DNA of 64,000 bases from Cupriavidus pinatubonensis. Lineage in GTDB: Bacteria; Pseudomonadota; Gammaproteobacteria; Burkholderiales; Burkholderiaceae. This document shows positions 31,205 to 40,882 of the stretch, piece by piece (position 1 is the stretch's first letter; each line of letters opens with the position of its first letter). The translations under genes were made by a program, and so were the position numbers. The DNA is taken from contig NZ_CP080767.1 in the NCBI RefSeq assembly GCF_019602855.1, positions 1 to 64,000 on the forward strand, read 5' to 3'. Under the pieces are notes generated by a model. That model ran no database searches. It was given only the letters and a program-made list of their open reading frames with translations, and had not been told where the DNA came from.

Positions 31205-32476
31205 ATGCCGATCGATCTAACCCCAGCGGGTAGAGCGAGTGCCTATCCAGCGCACGGTCCGCGCGTCTTGCCATGGCTTGGCATCTGGGTAGTTTGCTGC
31301 GCCGTCGGCGGAGCCATAGCACTGGTTGCGTGGCCGAAGGGCGCTTCCGAGAGTGGGCCGTGGTTCTGGTTCTGCATTCTCGGCATCCCGAATCTCCTCT
31401 TTGCAGTGCTGCTGGGAACCGCTCGAGCGAGTTACGAGGCCATATGGATGCACGCCTGCTACCGCAATTCCGCCCGGCACAAGTGGCTTGTCAGGAAAGT
31501 TCGTCAAGCGCAACGCCCACTGCAGGTGCTTGGCGTTGGCTACTGTCTACCTCTTGGTGTGAAGAGCCTCGCCAGTGTGATGATCGATGCCAAGCCGCTC
31601 ACAAAGGCGCAACCGCCTCGCTGTGGCTCCGGCCTGCCTGTACATAACCGATTTGACGACGAATCCTTCACCCCGCTGCTGGCGGATGGCGAGGATGCCC
31701 TTGCATCGGGTAGCGAGACAAAGCCGGCGGACAGGGTTGCCACGATTGTCCTTAAGCTGGAAGAAGCGCTGGCTACACTCGCGGCGAGCCTACATGCCTT
31801 GTCGCAGTACGGGCCTGTCTATACTCCTACTGTACGAGTCGTGGCTCGCCCTGAGCACGCCACCCTACGGGCCCAACAGGTCCGTGAGGCATTGAGACGC
31901 ACTGGCTTGCCGCCGCTCGAATGCTTGGCGACGCCAGTCGAGGACGGCCTGATGGTGGCCGATGCGTGGCTCGATGCCAAAGACCGGCGAGCGGTGCTGG
32001 TCGTGGCGGCCGAATGGCACGACAGCAGTCCTCCCGTCGGGAGCACTGAAGGCTGTGTCGCGGTACTGCTCAACCCCGGCTTTTATCAATTGCCCGAGTC
32101 GGTTCGGGTGCTCGGCAAGCTGCATCGGCCCGTGACCGGTGAAGCTAATGCGTTGGGCGACCTGCTTCAACTGGCGTTGATCTGGGGCAGCGCGGAATCG
32201 TCTTCCGTCCCCTACGCGTGGATAACTGGCCTGGATAGCCGGCAAGACAGCGCGTTGCTCGCCGCTTGGAAGGCTACTTCGCAGGAACAACTCAGCAAGG
32301 CAGACGCGGTGCGCCGCCCGGACCACGTCGTCGGCGATGCCGCCCCCCTGAATCCCTGGCTGTCTGTAGTCGCTGCCATCACTGGGGGCATGGAAGGGCC
32401 ACAACTCATCATGGACCGCACCCAGGCAGCGGTGCTCTACGTCACACCCTCATCGCATGACGAATCCGACCAGTAA
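31205..32476 (+). CDS. Two-helix T6SS-associated membrane protein
   Basis: The 423-residue protein has two transmembrane segments near the N-terminus (about 22-45, LGIWVVCCAVGGAIALVAW; 57-76, WFCILGIPNLLFAVLLG). A cytoplasmic or periplasmic region of about 340 residues without a domain I can name follows. It starts two bases after the PAAR stop and overlaps the TssM-like gene by 20 bp, so the two are surely co-translated. Such proteins accompany IcmF-like proteins in Ralstonia/Burkholderia vgrG islands as I recall them, but their role is not established. It probably forms a membrane complex with the downstream gene product. Confidence 0.7.
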   Translation: MPIDLTPAGRASAYPAHGPRVLPWLGIWVVCCAVGGAIALVAWPKGASESGPWFWFCILGIPNLLFAVLLGTARASYEAIWMHACYRNSARHKWLVRKVRQAQRPLQVLGVGYCLPLGVKSLASVMIDAKPLTKAQPPRCGSGLPVHNRFDDESFTPLLADGEDALASGSETKPADRVATIVLKLEEALATLAASLHALSQYGPVYTPTVRVVARPEHATLRAQQVREALRRTGLPPLECLATPVEDGLMVADAWLDAKDRRAVLVVAAEWHDSSPPVGSTEGCVAVLLNPGFYQLPESVRVLGKLHRPVTGEANALGDLLQLALIWGSAESSSVPYAWITGLDSRQDSALLAAWKATSQEQLSKADAVRRPDHVVGDAAPLNPWLSVVAAITGGMEGPQLIMDRTQAAVLYVTPSSHDESDQ

Positions 32477-35400
32477 TCTGAAGGTCATTGCCGCAGAAGG
32501 CGCGGAGCATCCTGATTCCAGCACTGCCACTGCATGGGGCGTTCCGATTTTCGCCATTAGTATTGCGGCGCTGGCAGCTGGCGTGGCGTGGTTCAGCGGC
32601 GACATGCTCGGCTTGCACGCACAGAGCGCCAAGATATCGGCGCTCGTGTGGATCGCAATAATACTGGCGATCGTGTTGGTCACGCATTTCGCAGCACTCC
32701 TATTCGGTGCTTACCCGGTCATCGCAAGGCTGTTCGAGCGTGACGCCGGCGAAAAACCGGAAATAGTGCTGAAGCGCGATGCTCGATTGCAAGGCTTGTG
32801 CGACGAGCTGCGCGTCCTGCTGGGATGGCGCTGGCGCTATCGTGTGCCTTGGCTGTTGGTGTGCGGCGATGATGCCCAAGTCGACGCCGTAGCGCCTGGC
32901 CTGAAGCAGGTCGGTGTGCTGCACATCGCAGACGCGGTTCTGGTGCATCCGTCGCCGGATGGCATCGAAGCGACAGTGTGGCGCAAGCAACTGCGCCAAT
33001 TGCGCCGTCGCCGCCCGGTCGATGCCGTAGTGCAACTCGTCGCCGATGACCACAGCGCGACAGGAGCCACTGAGCACTTGCGTGTGCTTTCCAGAATTGA
33101 GGCTGACTTAGGCTGGGCCGCCCCGTTGACGTTTTTGCATGTGGTGGAAGTCATGGGAAAGCGCCCCGAGAAATTTGAAGCTGTCGGGGCATTTGCGCCG
33201 GTGTCGCGCGGTCGGGTACCTCTGTCGACACCGGACGCCTTTGCTTGCGCCCTGGAAGCGTTGGAGCGGCGCGTGGCCATTGCAGGCATGCAACAGTGCC
33301 TGGAGCCCTTTCACATAGCCTACCTTGCTGGGGTCTCGTCCTATGTCAGCGCACAGCGCGAGCGTGTCATGGACTGCTGGGCCGCTGTACATGAGTCGAA
33401 GTGGCGGCGCGCAACGCTAGCTGGCGTCATGTTTGCGCCACTTTACTCGTGCCTTGCCACGCCTGTACCGGTGCCGCTTCCCGCAGATGAGCTGGCCGAC
33501 GCAGATTCATTTGGCGAGCGAGTCGAACCTGTGCATATCGAGGACCTCCCAACCGCGCCACAGGAGCAACCCGCCACACTGGCGCCCGCGTGGCAAGCCA
33601 TTGGTACCCATACGGCCGAGTACCGAGGGCGCCGGGTCGGGATCCATGCCGGCGCCTTTACCACGGTACTGGTGAGCGCCTCCATCGGTCTTTGTATCGC
33701 CGGCATGCTGCTCTCCGGCCTACAGAACAAGCACGACATCCAGGCGGCAAATCAGACTGTGCGTGACATTCAATCGGCCCCCAATGCCATCGCGCGCCTG
33801 AAGGCACTCGATACCCTGCAACAGCAAATCCAACGCTACGAATACCGCATCCACCACCACGCGCCCCTTTCAACCCGCTTCGGCCTGAACCGAGACGACG
33901 AGGTGCTGGCGGCCCTGTGGAAGCCTTACGCCAAGTCCAGCCGAGACCTCCTCATTGCGCCGGTCACGCAGGATCTCGAAGCTTCATTGACAGACCTTTC
34001 ACAACTACAGACGACCGGCCTCAATGCCGAAGGCAGCAAGTGGGCACTTGCAGGCCGCGACACGCTCAAGACCTATCTCATGCTCGCCCAGCCAGAGCGC
34101 GCGGATGCGGCATTCCTTTCGCAGCAACTGGCACAGCACTGGACCACAGATGCGCGAATCACGCCCGGACAAAAACAGGACCTGGCCGAGCGATTTGCCC
34201 GGTTCTACGCCGAACACCTGAAGTCCAAGCCCGAGTGGCGCATCACGCCCCGTGCAGAATTGGTAGCCGGCACGCGGCAGACACTGCTGGCCGTCATCGG
34301 TGAGCGCAATGCGCAGGACACCATCTACCAAGGCATCCTCGACGGGGTCGGCCACAAATATCCAGACCTGACATTGGCAAGTCTCACCGCCGGCACGGAT
34401 GCACGTGGGCTGCTGCGCACAACGGCGGTTGTGCCCGGCGCTTTCACGAGACAGGCCTACGAAGAGCATGTCGCTCCGGCCATTGAGCAAGCCGCCAAGC
34501 GCCGTGATGTGGTTAACGATTGGGTGCTCACCGACGGCAGACCATCGGCCAGGTCTGACACCGACAACAGTTCGGGCTTGGACCTTCAAACGGCACTCAC
34601 CGACCAGTACTTCGCCGACTACGCCGAACACTGGCAACAGTTCATGAACACCCTGCAATGCGAACCCGCGCCAACACTGCCCGGCGTGATCGATCAGCTC
34701 AAACTAATGGCCGATGCGCGGCTGTCGCCGGTCATCGCGCTGATGAGGTCGCTCGAATACCAAGGCAGCGCCGGCATCCGCAAGGAGTCGCTGCCAGATG
34801 CGCTGGTGAACAAGGCCAAGGACCTGCTGGGCAAGAAGCGCGAAGGCGCCGAGGCAAGCCCCGCTGAGCCTGCAGGGCCACTGACCGCAGGCTTTGGTCC
34901 GGTGCTGCGTCTCATCGGCCAATCCGGCCAGGGCAACGCGGGAGAACTGAGTCTGCAACGCTTCCTGGACCGCGCAACGGCACTTCGGCTGCGCTTGCAG
35001 CAAGTGTCGAACAGCCCCGATGCTGACGCTCAGGCACGCCAGCTTGCGATGGCGCTGTTCCAGGGCAAGGGCTCGGAGCTGGCCGATACCCAGGCTTACG
35101 CCCAGCTCATCGCCGCGAGCCTTGGCAGCCAGTGGGCCGGTATGGGAGACGCCCTGTTCGTGCGGCCAATTGCCCAGGCTACCCAAACCGTCCTGCAGCC
35201 TGCGCAGGCAAGCCTGAATGATGACTGGCGGCAGAGCATCGCGTTGCCATGGATGACGGCATTTGCAGGACGCTATCCGTTCACCAACTCGGCGAATGAC
35301 GCGTCGTTCGCCGAGCTGGGGCGCTACCTGCGTCCGCAAAGCGGGTTGATCCACACCTTCCTCGTCGCGCAACTTGGCGGCGTACTCGAACAGCACGGCG

Positions 35401-36071
35401 ACCAGTGGCTGCCTGCCGCCAACGCCCAAGGGCTGGCATTCGACCCCGCGTTTCTCAAGACCATCGCCACCCTGCAACGGATCGGCGCTCACATGCTGAC
35501 ACAGGGCGATGCGCGATACCGCTTCGAACTCAAGCCGATCCCGACACCCGGCCTGACGGATACGCTGCTCATCATCGACAACCAGAAGCTGCACTACTTC
35601 AATCAGCGCGAGACCTGGCAGACCATGACGTGGCCTGTGGACAATCTGCAGACGCCCCGCACCATCCTGCAATGGCAAACGGAAACCGCAGGCACGAGCG
35701 CGAACTACGAGTTCGCTGGCCGTTGGGGACTTGTCCGCATGCTCGAACGGGCCCGCATTGTGCCGCTGGACAGCGCTACCTTCCAGCTCACCTGGCAAGC
35801 CGTTCCCGATGCCAATGCTGCGCGAGCGGGATGGAACGATAGCGAGCCAGAAGCCAGGGAGCCATTACGCCCCGACAACGCGGCGAGCCTCACGCCTCGC
35901 GATGCCAAAGTGCCGGCGCCATCAGGCATGGTCTATCCGATCCGCTATCAGATGCGCGCCGATGTCGGTACGGGCCCGCTGGAGATGCTGGAGCTACGGG
36001 ACTTGCAGATGCCGGAGCGAATCTTCATGGTTGGCAAGCAAGGAGGCGCCGTCACGAGCCAGACGCGATGA
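32457..36071 (+). CDS. TssM/IcmF-like membrane protein, no Walker A
   Basis: TssM anchors the T6SS membrane complex. This 1204-residue homologue has the expected topology: two N-terminal helices (about 27-48 and 60-85), a cytoplasmic region, a third helix at about 400-422 (VLVSASIGLCIAGMLLSGL) and a long periplasmic part with the IcmF-related helical and C-terminal beta regions. Where canonical TssM has a P-loop (GPPGAGKT), this protein reads WLLVCGDDAQVDAVAPGL, so nucleotide binding looks lost. It sits in a vgrG cargo island together with the two-helix protein, away from any tssA-L core genes in this window. It is possibly an accessory or effector-specific TssM, or a diverged duplicate. Confidence 0.78.
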   Translation: MTNPTSNLKVIAAEGAEHPDSSTATAWGVPIFAISIAALAAGVAWFSGDMLGLHAQSAKISALVWIAIILAIVLVTHFAALLFGAYPVIARLFERDAGEKPEIVLKRDARLQGLCDELRVLLGWRWRYRVPWLLVCGDDAQVDAVAPGLKQVGVLHIADAVLVHPSPDGIEATVWRKQLRQLRRRRPVDAVVQLVADDHSATGATEHLRVLSRIEADLGWAAPLTFLHVVEVMGKRPEKFEAVGAFAPVSRGRVPLSTPDAFACALEALERRVAIAGMQQCLEPFHIAYLAGVSSYVSAQRERVMDCWAAVHESKWRRATLAGVMFAPLYSCLATPVPVPLPADELADADSFGERVEPVHIEDLPTAPQEQPATLAPAWQAIGTHTAEYRGRRVGIHAGAFTTVLVSASIGLCIAGMLLSGLQNKHDIQAANQTVRDIQSAPNAIARLKALDTLQQQIQRYEYRIHHHAPLSTRFGLNRDDEVLAALWKPYAKSSRDLLIAPVTQDLEASLTDLSQLQTTGLNAEGSKWALAGRDTLKTYLMLAQPERADAAFLSQQLAQHWTTDARITPGQKQDLAERFARFYAEHLKSKPEWRITPRAELVAGTRQTLLAVIGERNAQDTIYQGILDGVGHKYPDLTLASLTAGTDARGLLRTTAVVPGAFTRQAYEEHVAPAIEQAAKRRDVVNDWVLTDGRPSARSDTDNSSGLDLQTALTDQYFADYAEHWQQFMNTLQCEPAPTLPGVIDQLKLMADARLSPVIALMRSLEYQGSAGIRKESLPDALVNKAKDLLGKKREGAEASPAEPAGPLTAGFGPVLRLIGQSGQGNAGELSLQRFLDRATALRLRLQQVSNSPDADAQARQLAMALFQGKGSELADTQAYAQLIAASLGSQWAGMGDALFVRPIAQATQTVLQPAQASLNDDWRQSIALPWMTAFAGRYPFTNSANDASFAELGRYLRPQSGLIHTFLVAQLGGVLEQHGDQWLPAANAQGLAFDPAFLKTIATLQRIGAHMLTQGDARYRFELKPIPTPGLTDTLLIIDNQKLHYFNQRETWQTMTWPVDNLQTPRTILQWQTETAGTSANYEFAGRWGLVRMLERARIVPLDSATFQLTWQAVPDANAARAGWNDSEPEAREPLRPDNAASLTPRDAKVPAPSGMVYPIRYQMRADVGTGPLEMLELRDLQMPERIFMVGKQGGAVTSQTR

Positions 36072-36415
36072 GCTGCCAGCATTGCGCGGTTCAGCAGACA
36101 GGAGGGATGATCGTAGTGGCGGGCGGCCAAGGCATCAACGAACCTCTCCCGCCCCAATCCCCACCCGCCGGAACTGCTCAGCCGGCACCGGCCGCGCCAG
36201 GAAAAACCCCTGCCCCCGATCACACCCGATCTCACGCAGGAACTGCACTTGCTCCGCCTGTTCCACGCCCTCAGCCACCACCGTCAGCCCAAGCGAATGC
36301 GCCATCGCCACCATTGCGCGCAGGATCGTTCCATCCCGGCGGCGTCCATCGATCGCGGCGAGAAACGACCGATCCACCTTCAACATATCCACAGGCAATG
36401 TCTGCAGATAAATGA
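36068..36415 (+). CDS. Doubtful short ORF overlapping the TssM-like stop
   Basis: An ATG overlaps the preceding stop as ATGA, the normal coupling arrangement in this cassette, and the first ~25 codons (MSCQHCAVQQTGGMIVVAGG) read like a real protein start. The remaining codons run antisense through the 3-prime end of the GGDEF-EAL gene and are Pro/Ala-rich, so that part is probably not functional coding sequence. Most likely it is a truncated cassette gene whose remainder was lost at the junction. Confidence 0.25.
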   Translation: MSCQHCAVQQTGGMIVVAGGQGINEPLPPQSPPAGTAQPAPAAPGKTPAPDHTRSHAGTALAPPVPRPQPPPSAQANAPSPPLRAGSFHPGGVHRSRRETTDPPSTYPQAMSADK

Positions 36416-38642
36416 ACGAGGAATAGCCCGTACCGAAATCATCGATGGCCAGGCTCACGCCACGCTGCGCCAGTTCGTCCAGCAGCGATTCAGTCACGCC
36501 ATTGCCGGTCATGGCCATGCTTTCGACCAGTTCGAGCTGCAGCCGCGTCGGCGGCACGCCGGCATCGCTGAGGATGGTGGTCAGGTCGTGCAGGAACTGC
36601 GCGTGACGGCATTGCCGGGCGGAGAGGTTGACGGCGATCCGGCCGAATTCGAAGCCCTCATCCATCCAGATGCGCGCCTGCCTGCAGGCTTCGCGCAGGA
36701 CCCACGCGCCGATCGGCACGATCAGTGCGGATTCCTCGGCCGTGGTGATGAACGCGCCCGGCGCCAGCAGCCCGCGTGTCGGATGCTGCCAGCGCAGCAG
36801 CGCTTCCACGCTGACGATGTCCCCGCTGCGCAAATCGAAGACCGGCTGGTAGTGCAGGCGAAATTCCCCTGCAGCCAACGCGTTGCGCAGCTCGCTTTCC
36901 AACGTGATCCGCTCCATCGACGACGATGTCATCTGCGTGGCGAAGAAGCGGAAGTTGTTCTTGCCTTCTTCCTTGGCCTCGTACATGGCGCGGTCGGCCT
37001 GCATCAGCAGCTGCTTGCGATCGATGCCGTCGTCGGGGTAGATGCTGATGCCGATGCTCGGCGTTACGAATACGGTGCGGCCGTGCGCATCGATCGGTTG
37101 ACCGACCACGTTCAGCAATGCCTGCGCAATCTGCGCGACGTGCCGGATGTCTTCGACATCTTCGATAATCACCGTGAATTCGTCGCCGCCCAGGCGCGCC
37201 ACGGTATCGCTTTCGCGAATAGCTTCTTTGAGCCGCCGGGCAATGACTTTGAGCGCCTCGTCGCCGACGCCGTGTCCCATGGTGTCGTTGATCAGCTTGA
37301 AGCGGTCCAGGTCGATGAACATCACCGCTACGCGTCGTGCGGCACGCTTGGCGCGGGCGATGGCTTGCTTCAGGCGCTCGCTGAACAGGGTTCGGTTTGG
37401 CAGCGACGTCAGGGCGTCGTGCATGGCCAGATGGTTCAAGCGCTCTTCGTCCATCCGGCGCTGCGTGATGTCCGAAAAAATCGCGGCGTAGTGCGTGCAG
37501 CGCCCATGCTGGCCGTAGATGCCGGAGATCGACAGGTATTCCAGATAGAGTTCGCCGTTCTTGCGGCGGTTCCAGATTTCGCCCTTCCAGCCGCCGTTTT
37601 CGCGCAGCTGTCGCCAGAGCGACTGGTAGAACGCGGCGCTTTGCTTGCCCGAGCTCAGCATCTTCGGCGTGCGGCCGATGGCTTCGGCCTGCGTATAGCC
37701 GGTCAGTTGCGTGAAGGCCGGATTTACGCGTTCGATCACCCCATTCAGATCCGTCACCATGACGCCGTCGAGCGTGGCCTGGAACACTCGGTCGGCCAGC
37801 TTCAGGTGATAGGCGGATTCGAGCAGTGCCTCATCGCGCTCGCGCAGCGCGATCTGGAGTTCGTGCACGTACTCGTATTCGATATTGCTGAGAATGTCGG
37901 CCAGGCTCAGCAGTCCGACCAACTCGCCCCCATCGTCGAGCACGCCGACATGGCGGATGCGGTTTTCAACCAGCACCTGCCGGGCGGCGTAGAGACTTTG
38001 GGATCGGGTCAGCGAACGCAGCGGACGTGTCGCATGGGATGCAACGGTGTCGCCTAGCGCATTGGCGGCGGCCAGCCGGACGATATCGCGTTCGGTCAGG
38101 ATGCCGTACTCATCGCCGACGTAGCGAATGACGATGGCGCTCAGGCTGCCGGCACGCATGGTTTGCATGGCGTCGAATAGCCTGGTCGTCGGCGCGATCA
38201 TGACGGGCTGAGACAACTTGACCGAGTCGATCGCCTTGGTGCGCAAGAAGAACTCCGCGCCGTGGCTCATGACGAGATCGGTCTGCGTCAGCATGCCGAG
38301 CGGGCGCTCAGCGTCGTCGACGACGAGACAATGGCGGATGCCCTGGTTCTTGAAGTGCACGACCGCATCGCCGAGGCGCGTGGACCCGGGCAGCGACAAT
38401 ACGGGGTGGCTCATCAGCGCGCTGATGGGCCTGGTCAGTGCATCGGAAGCTTCGCCGAGCGCCAACGCGTCGCGTTCGGTCCAAATGCCGACCGCCCGCC
38501 CTTGGTCCATCACTACGATCGAGCTGCAGCGGCGCTCCGCCATCCGGGCAACGACCTCGCCGACTGGCGTCAGCGGCGCGCACTCCAGCGTCGATGTCGA
38601 TACCAGACGTTCGATCTCGATATCCAAGGTGTGATGCGGCAT
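36135..38642 (-). CDS. CBS4-PAS-GGDEF-EAL c-di-GMP protein
   Basis: This is a dual diguanylate cyclase/phosphodiesterase controlling c-di-GMP. The 835-residue protein starts with four CBS motifs as two Bateman modules (about 8-125 and 138-255), each with TERD- or T(Q)TD-type ends. A helical linker leads to a PAS domain (about 285-395). GGDEF follows: signature intact at 485-489, with an RxxD inhibitory site (RESD, 476-479) five residues before it. EAL has its signature at 613-615 and LAIDDFGTGYSS later, so both active sites look complete. There is no transmembrane segment. CBS modules usually bind adenine nucleotides, so the protein may link energy state to c-di-GMP. It converges with the T6SS cassette. 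Confidence 0.94.
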   Translation of the reverse strand: MPHHTLDIEIERLVSTSTLECAPLTPVGEVVARMAERRCSSIVVMDQGRAVGIWTERDALALGEASDALTRPISALMSHPVLSLPGSTRLGDAVVHFKNQGIRHCLVVDDAERPLGMLTQTDLVMSHGAEFFLRTKAIDSVKLSQPVMIAPTTRLFDAMQTMRAGSLSAIVIRYVGDEYGILTERDIVRLAAANALGDTVASHATRPLRSLTRSQSLYAARQVLVENRIRHVGVLDDGGELVGLLSLADILSNIEYEYVHELQIALRERDEALLESAYHLKLADRVFQATLDGVMVTDLNGVIERVNPAFTQLTGYTQAEAIGRTPKMLSSGKQSAAFYQSLWRQLRENGGWKGEIWNRRKNGELYLEYLSISGIYGQHGRCTHYAAIFSDITQRRMDEERLNHLAMHDALTSLPNRTLFSERLKQAIARAKRAARRVAVMFIDLDRFKLINDTMGHGVGDEALKVIARRLKEAIRESDTVARLGGDEFTVIIEDVEDIRHVAQIAQALLNVVGQPIDAHGRTVFVTPSIGISIYPDDGIDRKQLLMQADRAMYEAKEEGKNNFRFFATQMTSSSMERITLESELRNALAAGEFRLHYQPVFDLRSGDIVSVEALLRWQHPTRGLLAPGAFITTAEESALIVPIGAWVLREACRQARIWMDEGFEFGRIAVNLSARQCRHAQFLHDLTTILSDAGVPPTRLQLELVESMAMTGNGVTESLLDELAQRGVSLAIDDFGTGYSSFIYLQTLPVDMLKVDRSFLAAIDGRRRDGTILRAMVAMAHSLGLTVVAEGVEQAEQVQFLREIGCDRGQGFFLARPVPAEQFRRVGIGAGEVR

Positions 38643-38894
38643 GTCGCTCCCTAACCCGTGTGTCCTTGTTGTTGTTCACCTTGCCCGACAGCGCTCGCCA
38701 GAATAGTGGCGCCGTCCGTCGCCACTGTTGACGCAGATCAAGGTGCAAATATTGGGGCGTCGGAGGAAGCGGTGGGTGTGGGGCGGATAAAACAGTGCCC
38801 GCTGTACCTGTTGTCTCCGGATTGCGGAGCGGTACAGCGGGCGCGCCTGAAAGTGCCGGCATTCTGCCGGCATGGTGCCAGTGGTGGCGAGCGA

Positions 38895-39959
38895 TTATCG
38901 GCGTGCGCCGTGGCGCGTGAAGCCAACCTGACCGGGCTTGCGGTTTGCAGCGAATCCGTTCTCGGCCAGCGTCTCATCCGCGCTGTCATAGAACGTGCCG
39001 ATCTTGTAGATCTCGCGCGCTTCCTTGCCGTTGGCGATGTCGCGGCCAAACTCGCGTGACATGCGCACGAGCTGCTCGATCTGCTCGACGGTGCCCATCT
39101 TCCGGTCGCGGCGCTGAGTCCAGATGTTGTCCTCGATGCCGCAGCGCACATGCAGGCCCAGGGAGATCGCCATCATGTTCAGCGGCAGCACGTTGAGCAT
39201 GGAGGTTTCCAGCGTCAGCACCGAGCCGTTCGGACAGGCACGCACGAAGTTCGCCAGGTTGTAGAGGTTTGGCGCTTCAAAGCCGCCGCCGATGGCCACC
39301 CACGTCAGGATCAGCGGCACATTGCAGGTGCCTCTTCGCATCATGCGCTCCACCGTTTCGAGCTGCGCGATGGTGGCGAGCTGGAAGTGCGTCTGAATGC
39401 CATTGCTGCTCAGGCGGCGGATGTGTTCCTCCACCCACTCCGGCCCGGCGGGAATGGTCATCTCGCGATACGCGCGATAATTCGCCGGCTCGGCCAGCGA
39501 GGTGCCGGCAACGTCCGCCGGGCACATCTGCTCGACCACGTTCATCTGGTTGGTGTTGATGGCAATCGTCACCTGGTCCGGCGTTGGCTTCAGCTCGGCG
39601 AGCATGTGGCGTGTATCGTCCGACAGCCACTTGGCAACGTCGCCTTCGCTCTCGGGCGCAAACGAGATCGAGCCGCCAACCTGCAGGATCATGTCGGGCA
39701 CGCGGGCACGGATGCCGGCCAGCAGTTCATTGAACTTGGACAAGCGCTTGGAGCCCTTGCCGTCCGCTTCACGCACATGCACGTGCAGCACGGTGGCGCC
39801 GGCGTTGTAGCAATCCACCGCCTTCTGGATCTGTGCCTCCATCGATACCGGGATATCTTCCGGAAAATCGGCGGGCATCCATTCCGGGCCGTAAGGCGCG
39901 GCGGTAATAACTAGCTTCTGCTGGTTCTCGGGGAACAGCGAGCCGTCGATGAAATCCAT
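38895..39959 (-). CDS. BKACE family beta-keto acid cleavage enzyme
   Basis: DUF849/BKACE enzymes are Zn-dependent TIM barrels that condense a beta-keto acid with acetyl-CoA, giving acetoacetate and a new CoA ester. From ATG 39959 (AGGAGA upstream) the protein has 354 residues, longer than the usual ~300. Recognisable parts are VITAAPYGPEW, the metal-binding VLHVHVREADGKG, QVGGSISFAPE, and ETSMLNVLP leading to GLHVRCGIEDNIW with the second histidine ligand. It overlaps no other gene and follows a TauD-type dioxygenase 23 bp upstream on the same strand, so the pair probably acts in one catabolic route. The substrate is unknown. Confidence 0.88.
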   Translation of the reverse strand: MDFIDGSLFPENQQKLVITAAPYGPEWMPADFPEDIPVSMEAQIQKAVDCYNAGATVLHVHVREADGKGSKRLSKFNELLAGIRARVPDMILQVGGSISFAPESEGDVAKWLSDDTRHMLAELKPTPDQVTIAINTNQMNVVEQMCPADVAGTSLAEPANYRAYREMTIPAGPEWVEEHIRRLSSNGIQTHFQLATIAQLETVERMMRRGTCNVPLILTWVAIGGGFEAPNLYNLANFVRACPNGSVLTLETSMLNVLPLNMMAISLGLHVRCGIEDNIWTQRRDRKMGTVEQIEQLVRMSREFGRDIANGKEAREIYKIGTFYDSADETLAENGFAANRKPGQVGFTRHGARR

Positions 39960-39982
39960 GTCTGTCTCCTGGGCTAAATGGT

Positions 39983-40882
39983 TCAGGCCAATGCGGTTTC
40001 GGGTGTGCGGGCCTTGATGTCGCGCTCGCCAATGCCAAAGGGCTTGTCGCCGATGATGGCGGCGCGCTCCATCTTGCGATGGCATGGCGCGTAGTCCATC
40101 ACCGCGTAGTGCTGCGTGCTGCGGTTGTCCCAGATCGCCATGCTGTTGGGCTTCCAGCGCCAGCGGACCTGATATTCGGGGATGAACGCCTGCGATACGA
40201 GGTAACGCAGCAAGTCAGCGCCGCCGGGGTTGTAGTCCTGGCCATAACGCACGTGTGCCGCGGTGTGGAAGTTGGTGAAGTGCGTTGTGAAGGCGTTGAC
40301 GAAGAGGACCTTCTCACCGGTCTCGGGATGGATGCGCACCACCGGATGTTCCGGGTCCGGATACTGCTCCTTCAACGCGAGGCGCTTTTCAATCGGCATG
40401 GCGGCGCCGAAGCTTGCCTCGATGCTGTGGCGGGCACGCAGGCCGGCAATCTCCGTCTTCACATGCGCGGGCAAGTTCTCGTAGGCGAGCACCATGTTCG
40501 CCCACATGGTGTCGGCGCCGACCGCGGGGCCTTCCACGCAGCGCAGCACGCAACCCATGGGCGGTGCTTCGCGCCAGGTCGCGTCGGTGTGCCACGCGTT
40601 CTCGTAGCGGTCCATCGGCTGGTCGGGCTGTTTGTAGATCTGCACCAGGCCCGGATATTGCGGATGGCTGCCCGCGACCGGGTGGTCCTCTAGCTGGCCG
40701 AACCGTTCGGCAAACGCGACATGCTCGGCGCGGGAGATGTCCTGGTCGCGCAGAAACAGTACCTTGTGCTGCAGCAGCGCGGCGCGGATCTCGGCGAACA
40801 GGTCGTCGTCATGGATGGCATCGGCCAGGTTCAGGCCAACGAGTTCGGCGCCAATGCTGGCGGTCAGTGGCTCTACGCGCAT
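39983..40882 (-). CDS. TauD/TfdA family Fe(II)/2-oxoglutarate dioxygenase
   Basis: This enzyme hydroxylates a small, often sulfonated or carboxylated substrate using 2-oxoglutarate and O2. The 299-residue protein has the full iron triad: His98 and Asp100 in AWHTDATW and His258 in RSTQHYAVMDY, plus Arg273 (RKMERAAI) for 2-oxoglutarate. ATG 40882 has GGAGG seven bases upstream. It is the first gene of a two-gene unit with the BKACE enzyme. A plausible scheme is hydroxylation or cleavage of a substrate to a beta-keto acid that BKACE then splits; taurine itself is not implied. Confidence 0.9.
   Translation of the reverse strand: MRVEPLTASIGAELVGLNLADAIHDDDLFAEIRAALLQHKVLFLRDQDISRAEHVAFAERFGQLEDHPVAGSHPQYPGLVQIYKQPDQPMDRYENAWHTDATWREAPPMGCVLRCVEGPAVGADTMWANMVLAYENLPAHVKTEIAGLRARHSIEASFGAAMPIEKRLALKEQYPDPEHPVVRIHPETGEKVLFVNAFTTHFTNFHTAAHVRYGQDYNPGGADLLRYLVSQAFIPEYQVRWRWKPNSMAIWDNRSTQHYAVMDYAPCHRKMERAAIIGDKPFGIGERDIKARTPETALA

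Noticed and set aside
36249..38057. Plus-strand 602-codon frame opposite the GGDEF-EAL gene
   Set aside because: Antisense shadow; the real gene has six recognisable domains.
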